From assembly GCA_002338445.1 (NCBI GenBank), contig DDII01000058.1, forward strand, positions 1 to 17,143: a stretch of DNA of 17,143 nucleotides, written 5' to 3'. The notes beneath the pieces are model-generated. The model had not been told where the DNA came from, ran no database searches, and saw only the letters and a list, made by a program, of their open reading frames with translations. Below, in pieces: positions 8,165 through 15,086 of this stretch. The position numbers were made by a program, and so were the translations under genes. This DNA is from Cellvibrionales bacterium UBA1854 (GTDB lineage: Bacteria > Pseudomonadota > Gammaproteobacteria > Pseudomonadales > Porticoccaceae). Each line of letters opens with the position of its first letter. Within the stretch, counting starts at the first letter, position 1.

Positions 8165-8917
8165 TTGGCAGCAAGGTATGAAGAACGACAGGCGACAACC
8201 CAGGAGTCAATGTTTAATTATGTCCGAATAAGTTATGACGGAATACATCGATTAGACAATGTTCGATCAGAGGTAGATATTTTAGAAAACTTTGTGGATT
8301 TTCTATTGAATCAAAAAACCGCAGATGGCAAAGCTCAAAAAGAATTTGATTTCAAAGTTTTTAAAAAACATAAAAATATTCAAGAAACGATTGCTGCCAG
8401 CGTGCCAGGTATGGAAAAACTTAAAAGTATTGATGTCGCTAAAGAAAAATTTCACATCAGCCGCCGACTCATACACACTTCTACTTTTCTCACGCCTAGT
8501 GGAAAAGCACGTTTCGTAAAAGATCCCACGTCGTCAACACATAACGATGAGGCTTTTCCTTACCTACTGATGAATGTCAGAAGCGAGGGGCAGTTCAATT
8601 CGATCATCTATGAAGAGAATGATAGTTACCGAGGTATTGATCAAAGATGGTCCGTAATGATGAATACGCGTCAAATAAGGCGGCTCGGGATCCAAGAGGG
8701 ACACTTGGTGGGTATTGTCTCAGCATTCGGAAAGATGGATGGGGTCAAAGTGTACTCGTTCGATTTGCCTGACGGCGACTTAATGGCATATTATCCGGAA
8801 GCAAACAGACTGATCGGCCTCGATAAAGATCCACGAAGCAAAACACCCGCATTTAAGTCTGTCCCTGTCGATATACTGGTAGATCTAAATCGGTTAACCT
8901 ACCGAAACGAGCTATAA
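8165..8917 (+). pseudogene. C-terminal remnant of an FdhF/YdeP-type molybdopterin oxidoreductase
   Basis: An uninterrupted 250-codon frame that matches only the last third of the formate-dehydrogenase-H-like/YdeP family, whose members are about 750 residues. Residues 9-22 (QATTQESMFNYVRI) align with the family's internal 'Q.TTQ.SMFN.VR' segment. Residues 130-240 are the molybdopterin-dinucleotide-binding C-terminal domain (NVRSEGQFN, then YRG, RWSVMMN, FDLPDGDLMAYYPEAN, and DPRSKTPAFKSVPV). The Fe-S binding region, the Cys/Sec/Ser molybdenum ligand and most of the catalytic domains are absent. An in-frame TAG at 8144-8146 closes the frame just upstream, and similarity begins almost at that point, so this looks like a 5' deletion. 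The TTG at 8165 reads as an internal Leu codon of the parent. An ATG at 8210 with AGGAG only 3 nt away is the other possible start. moaC begins 17 bp downstream. The absence of internal stops means either recent truncation or a retained domain. Confidence 0.8.
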
Positions 8918-8934
8918 TAAGTAGTGTCAATGCA

Positions 8935-9420
8935 ATGCGAAAACTAACCCACATAAATAATAATGGCGAGGCTGAGATGGTTGATGTATCCGACAAACTT
9001 CAATCTTCTAGGACTGCCACAGCAACATCTGTAATAGTTCTTAACCCTGATATTATCAGGGCAATAAATGAATCAAATATAAAAAAAGGTGACGTAATCA
9101 GCGTCGCGCGAATCGCTGGAATTCAAGCGGCAAAAAAGTGTAGTGAGCTAATACCCCTCTGCCACCAAATTCCAATTTCTAAAGTTTCGATCACGTTTGA
9201 TATTCATCAAGACAGAATACAAATAACGGCAATGTGCAAAACAATCGCTCAAACCGGTGTTGAAATGGAAGCTCTGACAGCTGCATCAATTGCAGCTCTC
9301 ACTATTTATGATATGTGTAAATCAATTGACAGGGGAATTGAAGTCTCTTGTACTAAATTAATAAAGAAATCCGGTGGAACAAAAAAGAACTTTGAGATTG
9401 CCGGCGATGTGCGAGGTTAA
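8935..9420 (+). CDS. moaC: Cyclic pyranopterin monophosphate synthase
   Basis: 161 residues, the family's usual length. It converts 3',8-cyclo-7,8-dihydro-GTP, the MoaA product, into cyclic pyranopterin monophosphate, the first stable intermediate of molybdenum cofactor synthesis. Conserved segments are LTH...GEAEMVDVSDK at 4-21, KKGDVISVARIAGIQAAKKCSELIPLCH at 50-77 (with catalytic Lys 51 and His 77), TGVEMEALTA at 107-116, and YDMCKSIDRG at 125-134 (Asp 126 and Lys 129 as in the active site). It then ends in a Ser-Gly-Gly-Thr-Lys loop. LCHQIP replaces the more common LCHPLP. The ATG at 8935 gives the expected family N-terminus. It is the first intact gene of the operon, 17 bp after the molybdoenzyme remnant, and it overlaps moaD by 14 nt. 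Confidence 0.96.
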   Translation: MRKLTHINNNGEAEMVDVSDKLQSSRTATATSVIVLNPDIIRAINESNIKKGDVISVARIAGIQAAKKCSELIPLCHQIPISKVSITFDIHQDRIQITAMCKTIAQTGVEMEALTAASIAALTIYDMCKSIDRGIEVSCTKLIKKSGGTKKNFEIAGDVRG

Positions 9421-9652
9421 ATTAAAATTTTTTGGGTACCTTTCAGATCTTTCAGAAGAGGTTCCGACAGTTTTAACCGCTTCTACTCCAACTCAGATTC
9501 GGAGCAAGTTGGCCATAAAATTCCCAAAGCTTGCGTCTGAGCTACACTCTCCATCCCTTCTACTTGCGGTTAATAAGATATTAGTCAATTGGGATGAGCC
9601 TCTTTCAGATGGAGACGAGGTTGCTTTTTTACCTCCAGTAACAGGAGGATGA
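9407..9652 (+). CDS. moaD: Molybdopterin synthase small subunit (sulfur carrier)
   Basis: 81 residues from the ATG at 9407, which starts inside moaC. The longer frame from 9374 would add residues that are not part of the family. It has a ubiquitin-like fold (VKLKFFGYLSDL..., then LLLAVNKILVNWDEPLSDGDEVAFLPPVTGG). The C-terminal Gly-Gly is adenylated by MoeB and converted to a thiocarboxylate, which donates the dithiolene sulfur to precursor Z in complex with MoaE. The two glycine codons GGA GGA also form the core of the AGGAGG ribosome-binding site of moaE. The gap to moaE is 4 nt, so both subunits are likely made in step. Confidence 0.95.
   Translation: MCEVKLKFFGYLSDLSEEVPTVLTASTPTQIRSKLAIKFPKLASELHSPSLLLAVNKILVNWDEPLSDGDEVAFLPPVTGG
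9643..9648 (+). promoter_or_regulatory. Shine-Dalgarno site of moaE embedded in the moaD Gly-Gly codons
   Basis: AGGAGG ends 8 nt before the moaE ATG (9657) and spans the codons for the catalytic C-terminal Gly-Gly of MoaD. It is the best-placed consensus ribosome-binding site at any gene start in the operon, and it ties moaE initiation to the end of moaD translation. Confidence 0.7.
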
Positions 9653-9656
9653 TCTT

Positions 9657-10121
9657 ATGAAGAAAATTATCATACAATCTCAAGATTTTAGTTTAAGCGA
9701 AGAATATGGATTGTTGCGACAGAACAGCAAGGGTATAGGCGCCGTGGTCACATTTATTGGTCTAGTGCGAGACTTCGAGGGCGATTCTGAACTAAAACAC
9801 CTGACCATCCAACACTACCCAGAAATGACAGAAAGACTCATCAAACAAACCGTTGACGAGTCCTATGAACGCTGGACTCTTGACTGTGTGTCTGTAATCC
9901 ACCGAGTCGGCAAGTTAATGCCATCCGACCAAATCCTGTTCGTCGGAGTATCTGGCCGTCACCGAGCAGACGCATTTTGCGCAAATCAGTTTATCATGGA
10001 CTATCTAAAGACAAAAGCAACTCTCTGGAAAAAAGTCCACTATTCTCAAAGATCAGAATGGGTAAAAGAAAAACGATCTGACACCGTGGCTGTTGAGCGT
10101 TGGCGATTTGGTAATGAATGA
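9657..10121 (+). CDS. moaE: Molybdopterin synthase catalytic (large) subunit
   Basis: 154 residues, close to the 150 of E. coli MoaE. It forms a heterotetramer with MoaD and uses the MoaD thiocarboxylate to convert precursor Z to molybdopterin. Motifs seen: GAVVTFIGLVRD at 28-39, the HYPEMTER segment at 53-60, IHRVGKLMPSDQILFVGVSGRHRADAF at 81-107, and a lysine-rich catalytic stretch LKTKATLWKK at 117-126. The last carries the conserved Lys residues that bind substrate in the E. coli enzyme. It starts 4 nt after moaD and overlaps mobA by 8 nt, so co-translation is likely. Confidence 0.96.
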   Translation: MKKIIIQSQDFSLSEEYGLLRQNSKGIGAVVTFIGLVRDFEGDSELKHLTIQHYPEMTERLIKQTVDESYERWTLDCVSVIHRVGKLMPSDQILFVGVSGRHRADAFCANQFIMDYLKTKATLWKKVHYSQRSEWVKEKRSDTVAVERWRFGNE

Positions 10122-10713
10122 AATTTGCGGCGTGATATTGGCAGCAGTAAAATCCAGTCGAATGGGAGCTGCGGATAAGGCCGAAAAATTAGGAGAAGGC
10201 ATTACACTAATGGACCATATAATTCGGAGGATGAAGCCGCAGATAGGTATGCTTGTCATAAACACAATTCCTTACCGGCGCCAGAAAAGAGGGCTACCGG
10301 TCATATCTGACATGGGCCAATGCTATATGGGTCCTCTTCACGATATTCATAGCGCACTTATTAGCTATCACATGGAAAAACTAAAATTTCTCGCCGTGGC
10401 AGCATGTGACGCCCCGCTTTTACCTTCTCACTTATTTGAGAAGTTGTTTGTAAAGTTGCTTGCTACAGATTCCGATGTCTCTTGTATGAGGTATAATAAG
10501 GTCACCCAGCCAACGTTTTCGCTCTGGCATAAAGAGAGGACAGTAAAAACGATCTATCGATCCATCTATATGACTAACCATACTAGTATTAAAAGCGTAT
10601 TTAACGACTTAAAGGTTTCTTACCTTGATTGGCCCAAATGTCTGCAAAATCCTTTCTGTAATGTTAATGCACCCGCAGATCTTAAAAACTTGCGTACGAT
10701 TCAATGTCACTAA
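10114..10713 (+). CDS. mobA: Molybdenum cofactor guanylyltransferase, divergent
   Basis: 199 residues from the ATG at 10114, which overlaps the moaE stop. The longer frame starts at a TTG with no support. It attaches GMP to molybdopterin to give (bis-)MGD, the form used by DMSO-reductase-family enzymes. A single nucleotidyltransferase domain is visible: GVILA...SSRMG at 6-18, DK at 21-22, LPVISDM at 61-67, GPLHDIHSAL at 73-82, the metal-binding CDAP at 98-101, QPTFSLW at 132-138 and NVNAPADL at 183-190. The usual LAGGxSxRMGGxDK loop is altered: Ala-Val replaces Gly-Gly (residues 11-12) and RMGAADK replaces RMG(G)xDK. The family is clear from the remaining motifs. Whether this loop still binds GTP normally is uncertain. 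It overlaps moeB by 10 nt. Confidence 0.85.
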   Translation: MNEICGVILAAVKSSRMGAADKAEKLGEGITLMDHIIRRMKPQIGMLVINTIPYRRQKRGLPVISDMGQCYMGPLHDIHSALISYHMEKLKFLAVAACDAPLLPSHLFEKLFVKLLATDSDVSCMRYNKVTQPTFSLWHKERTVKTIYRSIYMTNHTSIKSVFNDLKVSYLDWPKCLQNPFCNVNAPADLKNLRTIQCH

Positions 10714-11516
10714 CGGCAAAACAACTTAAACGCCATAACCGTCACCTAACGATTGACTCCATTGGAAAAGAAGGTCAAACAATCTTTGGCGATGCAACTA
10801 TCCTCATTGCAGGACTTGGTGGACTTGGCTGCCCGGCAGCCAGTTATCTGTGTGGGGCAGGCATTGGATCTATCACTCTGTGTGATTCAGACAAAGTTGA
10901 AATATCTAATTTACCGCGCCAAACGCTTTTTAAAGAGGAAGACTTTGGTCAATCTAAGGTGGTAGTTGCCAAACGAGTTCTCAATCTTATGAACACTGAC
11001 ACCAAAATCACAATATTTAACAAAGAACTTGATGACAAACTCCTTAATAATTTCTATACCGTCATACTTGACTGCACTGATAACATTCGTGCTCGTCTCA
11101 AACTTAACTCTCATTGTTATGAGAAAAAAATACCGCTCGTTTCGGCCTCTGCAACCGCATGGGAAGGTCAACTCATTGGATTTGACTATAGACATAAACG
11201 CAAGCTTTGTATGAGTTGTTTTACAAATCAGGAGCACTATCACGTCAGCAATTCCTGTACCCAGAGAGGCGTCGTAAATTCTGTTGTTGGTATGATGGGA
11301 ACCCTTCAAGCAACGACGGTTTTGCGCCTTTTGCTGGGCCATTTTGACCAGCATGGTGAAATGATTAGGTATGATGGAAAGACTGGTCGTTTTATAACTC
11401 TCACCAAAAAGCCCGATCCAACCTGCTTTGTCTGCTCTGAGCCAACTAACCAATCGAAAGAAACTTTTATTAATAACACAAATGTGAGAAATCCAGAAAA
11501 TGACACCTTCCTCTGA
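10704..11516 (+). CDS. moeB: MoaD-adenylating enzyme, MoeB/ThiF family
   Basis: 270 residues. An E1-like Rossmann adenylyltransferase that activates the MoaD C-terminal Gly-Gly with ATP before sulfur transfer. Motifs: RHNRH near residue 10, the nucleotide loop AGLGGLGCPAASYL at 36-49, LCDSDKVEISNLPRQTLF at 59-76 with its Arg finger, and LDCTDN at 122-127. A structural zinc site is formed by C169-x2-C172 and C241-x2-C244. Cys 185 sits in the 'C..RGV' position. There is no C-terminal rhodanese domain, so the length matches E. coli MoeB rather than the longer MoeBR/MOCS3 type. ThiF is the main alternative, but its place between mobA and moaB and the lack of thi genes favour MoeB. The start ATG lies within the end of mobA, and the gene overlaps moaB by 17 nt. 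Confidence 0.92.
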   Translation: MSLTAKQLKRHNRHLTIDSIGKEGQTIFGDATILIAGLGGLGCPAASYLCGAGIGSITLCDSDKVEISNLPRQTLFKEEDFGQSKVVVAKRVLNLMNTDTKITIFNKELDDKLLNNFYTVILDCTDNIRARLKLNSHCYEKKIPLVSASATAWEGQLIGFDYRHKRKLCMSCFTNQEHYHVSNSCTQRGVVNSVVGMMGTLQATTVLRLLLGHFDQHGEMIRYDGKTGRFITLTKKPDPTCFVCSEPTNQSKETFINNTNVRNPENDTFL

Positions 11517-12021
11517 TCCAAAAAATTATCCAGTATGTATCGCGGTTCTCACCATATCAGACACTCGAGACCAAGACACAGATAGTAGCGGTGCATTCCT
11601 AGCAAACGCTCTCTCTCATGAGGGTCATCTTTTACATGAACTACGAATTGTTCGCGATAATATTTATCAAATCAGAGCAGTCTTGTCGGACTGGATTGCA
11701 AACCCAAATATTCAAGCTATTATTACTAACGGTGGAACGGGATTCTCCTCCAGAGACAGTACTCCAGAGGCAGTGTCTCCTCTTTTTGACAAAAATGTGG
11801 AGGGTTTTGGAGAGCTATTTCGTCAACTTTCGTATAAAGAAATTGGAAGCTCTTCACTGCAGTCCCGGAGCGTCGCGGGTGTGGCGAACAACACGCTTAT
11901 TTTCTCTTTACCTGGATCTACTGCAGCCTGTGCCACCGGATGGAATAAAATCATTTCAGAGCAATTAAATAATACATTTCAACCCTGCAATTTTATAGCT
12001 CACCTCCGCGACAGAGGCTGA
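11500..12021 (+). CDS. moaB: Molybdenum cofactor biosynthesis protein B (MoaB/MogA family)
   Basis: 173 residues. It has the MoCF/MPT-binding fold: AVLTISDTR at 15-23, DSSGAFLANAL at 28-38, TNGGTGFSSRDSTPEAV at 76-92, FDKNVEGFGELFR at 96-108, and SRSVAGVANNTLIFSLPGS at 122-140. The ending PCNF..HLR resembles E. coli MoaB rather than MogA. Family members adenylate molybdopterin to prime it for Mo insertion by MoeA. E. coli MoaB has a degenerate GTG loop, whereas this protein keeps S-R-D-x-T-P-E-A. As no separate MogA is present, it probably performs the adenylation here. It lies between moeB (17-nt overlap) and moeA (2-nt gap), consistent with consecutive steps of the pathway. Confidence 0.92.
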   Translation: MTPSSDPKNYPVCIAVLTISDTRDQDTDSSGAFLANALSHEGHLLHELRIVRDNIYQIRAVLSDWIANPNIQAIITNGGTGFSSRDSTPEAVSPLFDKNVEGFGELFRQLSYKEIGSSSLQSRSVAGVANNTLIFSLPGSTAACATGWNKIISEQLNNTFQPCNFIAHLRDRG

Positions 12022-12023
12022 TT

Positions 12024-13220
12024 ATGCTTACCGTAACGGAAGCTATGAATGAGATCAGGAAACTTGCTACGGTAGTAGCGGAGACAGAGGATATTACTGT
12101 ATCAGAAAGTTTGGATCGCATCTTGTCCTGCGACATAATCTCTCCTGTGAATGTGCCACCAAACAGTAATAGCGCTATGGATGGCTATGCTTTTTGTCAC
12201 GAAGAAGCACTTAATAAGCAATTTTGCCTCCCGATATCTCAACGTATTGCTCCGGGAATGTGTCCAAAGCCACTCCTAAAAAACAGTGTCGCTAGGATAT
12301 TCACGGGAGGTGAAATACCCCCGAATGCCGACACTGTAGTGGCGCAAGAACATTGTGTGAGGACAAACAATGAAGTCGCCATCTGTGAGAATACCTTAAA
12401 AGGTTCTAATATCCGCCCCCTGGGACAGGATGTTAAACTCGGATGTCGGGTATTAGTCAAAGGTAAATTAGTGCGCCCCCAAGAAATAGGCTTGCTTGCA
12501 TCCATGGGAATCACCAAGGTACGCGTATTCAGGCCTCTAAAAGTCGCAATAATCTCCACCGGAGACGAATTAGCAGAGACTAACGCTGTTCTGGAAAAAG
12601 GTTCACTTTATAATTCCAATCTTCCGATGCTGAAAGCCTTATTGAAAGATATAAATGCTGTTCCTTACGATCTTGGTAATATCAAGGATAAAAAAGAATT
12701 AATTAAAAATGCTCTCCTACAAGGAGTGAGGGAATGCGACGTAATTATTACCACCGGTGGTATGTCGGTGGGAGAAGAGGATCACCTCAAGGAGGTGATC
12801 CGTAGTCTCGGCACAATCAACTTTTGGAAAGTCCTAATTAAACCGGGAAAACCGATAGCTTTCGGAAACATACAGGGGACTCCTGTAGTCGGCCTCCCTG
12901 GAAATCCGGGGTCAGTTTTTGTTACTTTTCACGTACTAGTCAAGCCATTCTTGTTGAAAAGTCAGGGACGAAACGCCACACAACCCTTAGTGCTGAGGGC
13001 TCGTGCAAACTTTTCAAGGGCAGGTGAAAAACGCGAAGTGTACCATCGTGCTTCGACTAATATAAGTAATAATACTGTCTCCTTATTAACTAATCAGAGT
13101 AGCGGTGTACTATCAACTGTTTGCCGTGGGAATGTATTTGTACGACAGCGAATCGGAGAAACTATAAACAATGAGGATCTGGTAGATGTGCTACCCTATC
13201 AATGGGAAACATCCGATTAG
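12024..13220 (+). CDS. moeA: Molybdopterin molybdenumtransferase
   Basis: 398 residues, near the usual 400-411. It hydrolyses MPT-AMP and inserts molybdate to form active Mo-molybdopterin. Domain order: N-terminal domains I and II with PP.SNSAMDGYAF at 45-57 and FTGGEIPPNADTVVAQE at 93-109; then the MPT-binding MogA-like domain III with IISTGDEL at 176-183, Y-N-S-N at 196-199, TTGGMSVGEEDH at 243-254, KPGKPIAFG at 273-281 and GLPGNPGSVFVTF at 290-302; then a small C-terminal domain IV from about 320. It starts 2 nt after moaB and is followed 9 nt later by moaA. Its mRNA carries an unusual internal hairpin and a strong Shine-Dalgarno-like stretch at 12779-12801 (listed separately). Confidence 0.95.
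   Translation: MLTVTEAMNEIRKLATVVAETEDITVSESLDRILSCDIISPVNVPPNSNSAMDGYAFCHEEALNKQFCLPISQRIAPGMCPKPLLKNSVARIFTGGEIPPNADTVVAQEHCVRTNNEVAICENTLKGSNIRPLGQDVKLGCRVLVKGKLVRPQEIGLLASMGITKVRVFRPLKVAIISTGDELAETNAVLEKGSLYNSNLPMLKALLKDINAVPYDLGNIKDKKELIKNALLQGVRECDVIITTGGMSVGEEDHLKEVIRSLGTINFWKVLIKPGKPIAFGNIQGTPVVGLPGNPGSVFVTFHVLVKPFLLKSQGRNATQPLVLRARANFSRAGEKREVYHRASTNISNNTVSLLTNQSSGVLSTVCRGNVFVRQRIGETINNEDLVDVLPYQWETSD
12779..12801 (+). other. Internal 10-bp hairpin containing a perfect 13-nt Shine-Dalgarno match in moeA
   Basis: GGATCACCTC (12779-12788) and GAGGTGATCC (12792-12801) are perfect inverted repeats around an AAG loop. The stretch AAGGAGGTGATCC (12789-12801) is exactly complementary to the canonical 16S rRNA 3' tail GGATCACCTCCTT, and the left arm copies that tail. 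The region codes for Glu-Asp-His-Leu-Lys-Glu-Val-Ile-Arg just after the TTGGMSVG motif. No ATG lies at a usable distance downstream, so a hidden internal start is not evident. Confidence 0.6.
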
Positions 13221-13229
13221 GAGAATTAA

Positions 13230-14225
13230 ATGTCCTCAACGGCAAACCTCATCGATGATTACGGGCGGAAAGTAGAGTACTTAAGGCTCTCGGTAACCGA
13301 TCGGTGCAACTTTCGTTGCATTTATTGCATGTCCGAAAATATGACTTTTTTAAGCCGCAAAGAAAACTTGTCGGCAGAAGAGCTTTATGATATTTCGAAA
13401 GTATTCGTTGGCCTCGGTATAACGAAAATACGCTTGACGGGTGGGGAGCCATTGGTCCGACCAGGGATCCTAGACTTAATCAGCTCCCTATCCGACCTAC
13501 AGGGACTTGACGAATTAACATTAACAACAAACGGCGCCCTTCTAAAGAAATTTGCGAAACCTTTAAAGGATGCAGGAATTTCCCGAATAAATATTAGCCT
13601 GGACACATTACAAAGGCCTAGATTCCGAGAACTCTCAAGAACAGGTGAGCTTGATCAAGTACTTGATGGCATTGAGGCTGTACAGCGGGCAAATTTCAAA
13701 AATACGAAAATAAATGCAGTAATTCTCGCTGGCTATAATGATGATGAAATATGTGATCTGGCAGACTTTGCTATCCGAAGGGACCTCAATATCTCGTATA
13801 TCGAAGAGATGCCGCTCGGATCAATCACATCGCATAAGAGAAACCACACAGAATTATCGAGTAAAGTAATCCGAAAAAAATTAGAGACACGATACAAACT
13901 CAGTGATACCAATTATCAGACAGGGGGACCTTCTCGGTACGTATCGCTGAAAAATAGTAAGACAAAAATTGGGTTTATCTCTCCGATATCTGAAAATTTT
14001 TGTAGTGGTTGTAACCGGGTAAGACTCACCTCAGATGGACAATTACTCTCCTGCTTGGGAAATACCGCTAGCATCGATCTCAAAACTATTATACGTAAAT
14101 ACCCTAGAAACCCAGATGTATTGACCCGAGTATTGAGGACAGCAGTCAAAAATAAACCGGAAAAGCACCACTTTAATCTAAACCGAACAGATATTTTACG
14201 GTTCATGAATGCCACTGGCGGATGA
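13230..14225 (+). CDS. moaA: GTP 3',8-cyclase (radical SAM, molybdenum cofactor step 1)
   Basis: 331 residues, the normal length. It carries out the radical rearrangement of GTP that MoaC then completes. The N-terminal radical-SAM cluster is C26-x3-C30-x2-C33 (DRCNFRCIYCM), followed by LTGGEPLVRPGI at 69-80 for SAM binding and N-I-S-L-D at 121-125. The C-terminal substrate-binding 4Fe-4S cluster is C258-x2-C261-x13-C275 (FCSGCNRVRLTSDG...LLSC). The protein ends in the Gly-Gly tail required for activity. The ATG at 13230 is preceded by TAGGAG, overlapping the moeA stop. Its TGA overlaps the ATG of the downstream permease by 4 nt. Confidence 0.97.
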   Translation: MSSTANLIDDYGRKVEYLRLSVTDRCNFRCIYCMSENMTFLSRKENLSAEELYDISKVFVGLGITKIRLTGGEPLVRPGILDLISSLSDLQGLDELTLTTNGALLKKFAKPLKDAGISRINISLDTLQRPRFRELSRTGELDQVLDGIEAVQRANFKNTKINAVILAGYNDDEICDLADFAIRRDLNISYIEEMPLGSITSHKRNHTELSSKVIRKKLETRYKLSDTNYQTGGPSRYVSLKNSKTKIGFISPISENFCSGCNRVRLTSDGQLLSCLGNTASIDLKTIIRKYPRNPDVLTRVLRTAVKNKPEKHHFNLNRTDILRFMNATGG

Positions 14226-14989
14226 TTTCAGACACTTTTCAGTTGACCAACGAAATCCAATATTTATGGCTACTCCTCGTTTTTATAACGATCATGGCAA
14301 CTCTATATTCGTCAGTTGGCCATGGTGGTGCGTCTGGATACCTCGCAGTAATGGCGATCTGGGGGTTATCACCCCTTGAAATGCGCCCTGCCGCATTAAC
14401 AATGAATATAGCGGTCACATGCTGGCTATTATATCGTGCTAAACCCATTCGAATGGTTCGAAATCCATTATTTTGGCCGATAGCAATTACCTCAACACCG
14501 TTTGCACTCATCGGGGGCTTCGTTGAGATTTATTCATCATTACATAATAGCATACTTGCACTTATTCTTATCTTTTCCGCTTGGAAATTATTATCGAAAG
14601 GCAACGTTCCTACTACCCAAAGGATCCCCAGTAGAAATGCCCTTATGTTTCTTGGCGCTATTCTCGGTTTTTTAGCGGGTCTCACGGGGATTGGTGGGGG
14701 AATTTTCTTGAGTCCATTACTTATTCTTTTCCGCTGGTGCACAATTCGTGAAAGTACGTCTTTAGTAGCAGGCATAATCCTCCTCAACTCAATCGCCGGA
14801 TTGACAGGATATTACCTTGGAGATGGGCAATGGCCCTCCGGAAGTGGTTGGCTTATCTTAGCTGCTATTGTTGGTAGCTTTTTGGGCAGCGAGTTAACCT
14901 ACTCCAGAGCCTCTTCAAAATTGTTACACAGAATCCTCGCGCTCGTCTTAGTGATCGCTTCCATAAAACTTTTAAGGGGGGCATTTTGA
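14222..14989 (+). CDS. TauE/SafE (TSUP) family membrane permease
   Basis: 255 residues, with about eight hydrophobic segments at approximately 14-32, 37-50, 57-72, 82-102, 107-123, 139-170, 181-199, 208-225 and 234-251 (some may pair). The two internal repeats show the family signatures: SSVGHGGASGYLAVMA at 30-45, and GLTGIGGGIFLSPLLIL at 153-169. Characterised relatives move sulfite, sulfoacetate or other organosulfur anions across the inner membrane. The start codon overlaps the moaA stop (ATGA), so it is translationally coupled to the molybdenum cofactor operon. This suggests an oxyanion linked to cofactor or molybdoenzyme function, such as sulfite or molybdate. No modABC genes are in view. 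The family is clear; the substrate and direction of transport are inference. Confidence 0.88.
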   Translation: MISDTFQLTNEIQYLWLLLVFITIMATLYSSVGHGGASGYLAVMAIWGLSPLEMRPAALTMNIAVTCWLLYRAKPIRMVRNPLFWPIAITSTPFALIGGFVEIYSSLHNSILALILIFSAWKLLSKGNVPTTQRIPSRNALMFLGAILGFLAGLTGIGGGIFLSPLLILFRWCTIRESTSLVAGIILLNSIAGLTGYYLGDGQWPSGSGWLILAAIVGSFLGSELTYSRASSKLLHRILALVLVIASIKLLRGAF

Positions 14990-15086
14990 GAAAACCTGTG
15001 TATACACAAGCCCTAAAAGAACAAATTGCCGTGCACATTTTTTGGTCTGAAACAAACTTACAGACACATGGTGTCTTGAGTATCTG
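14990..15086. terminator. Convergent intergenic region with two short dyads, possible weak bidirectional terminator
   Basis: This 97-bp gap separates the operon's last gene from the convergent sulfatase gene. TGTGTATACACA (14997-15008) is a perfect 12-bp palindrome. AGACAC-ATG-GTGTCT (15062-15076) is a 6-bp stem with a 3-nt loop. Neither is followed directly by a strong T-run on either strand, so a classical intrinsic terminator is not proven. Confidence 0.3.

Noticed and set aside
9374..9406. Upstream extension of moaD to the ATG at 9374
   Set aside because: The extra residues are not part of the MoaD fold and would lengthen the overlap with moaC; ATG 9407 gives the usual 81-residue protein.
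10911..11453. 180-codon open frame on the minus strand opposite moeB
   Set aside because: The plus-strand frame carries all MoeB motifs; the antisense frame has no family-like pattern and is a reading-frame shadow.
10704..11516. ThiF (thiamine pathway) instead of MoeB
   Set aside because: ThiF and MoeB are very similar, but there are no thiS, thiG or thiE genes and the gene is embedded between mobA and moaB.
12802..12870. Hidden internal gene start downstream of the strong SD-like stretch in moeA
   Set aside because: No ATG or well-spaced alternative start follows within the usual 5-12 nt, and no alternative frame of interest opens there.
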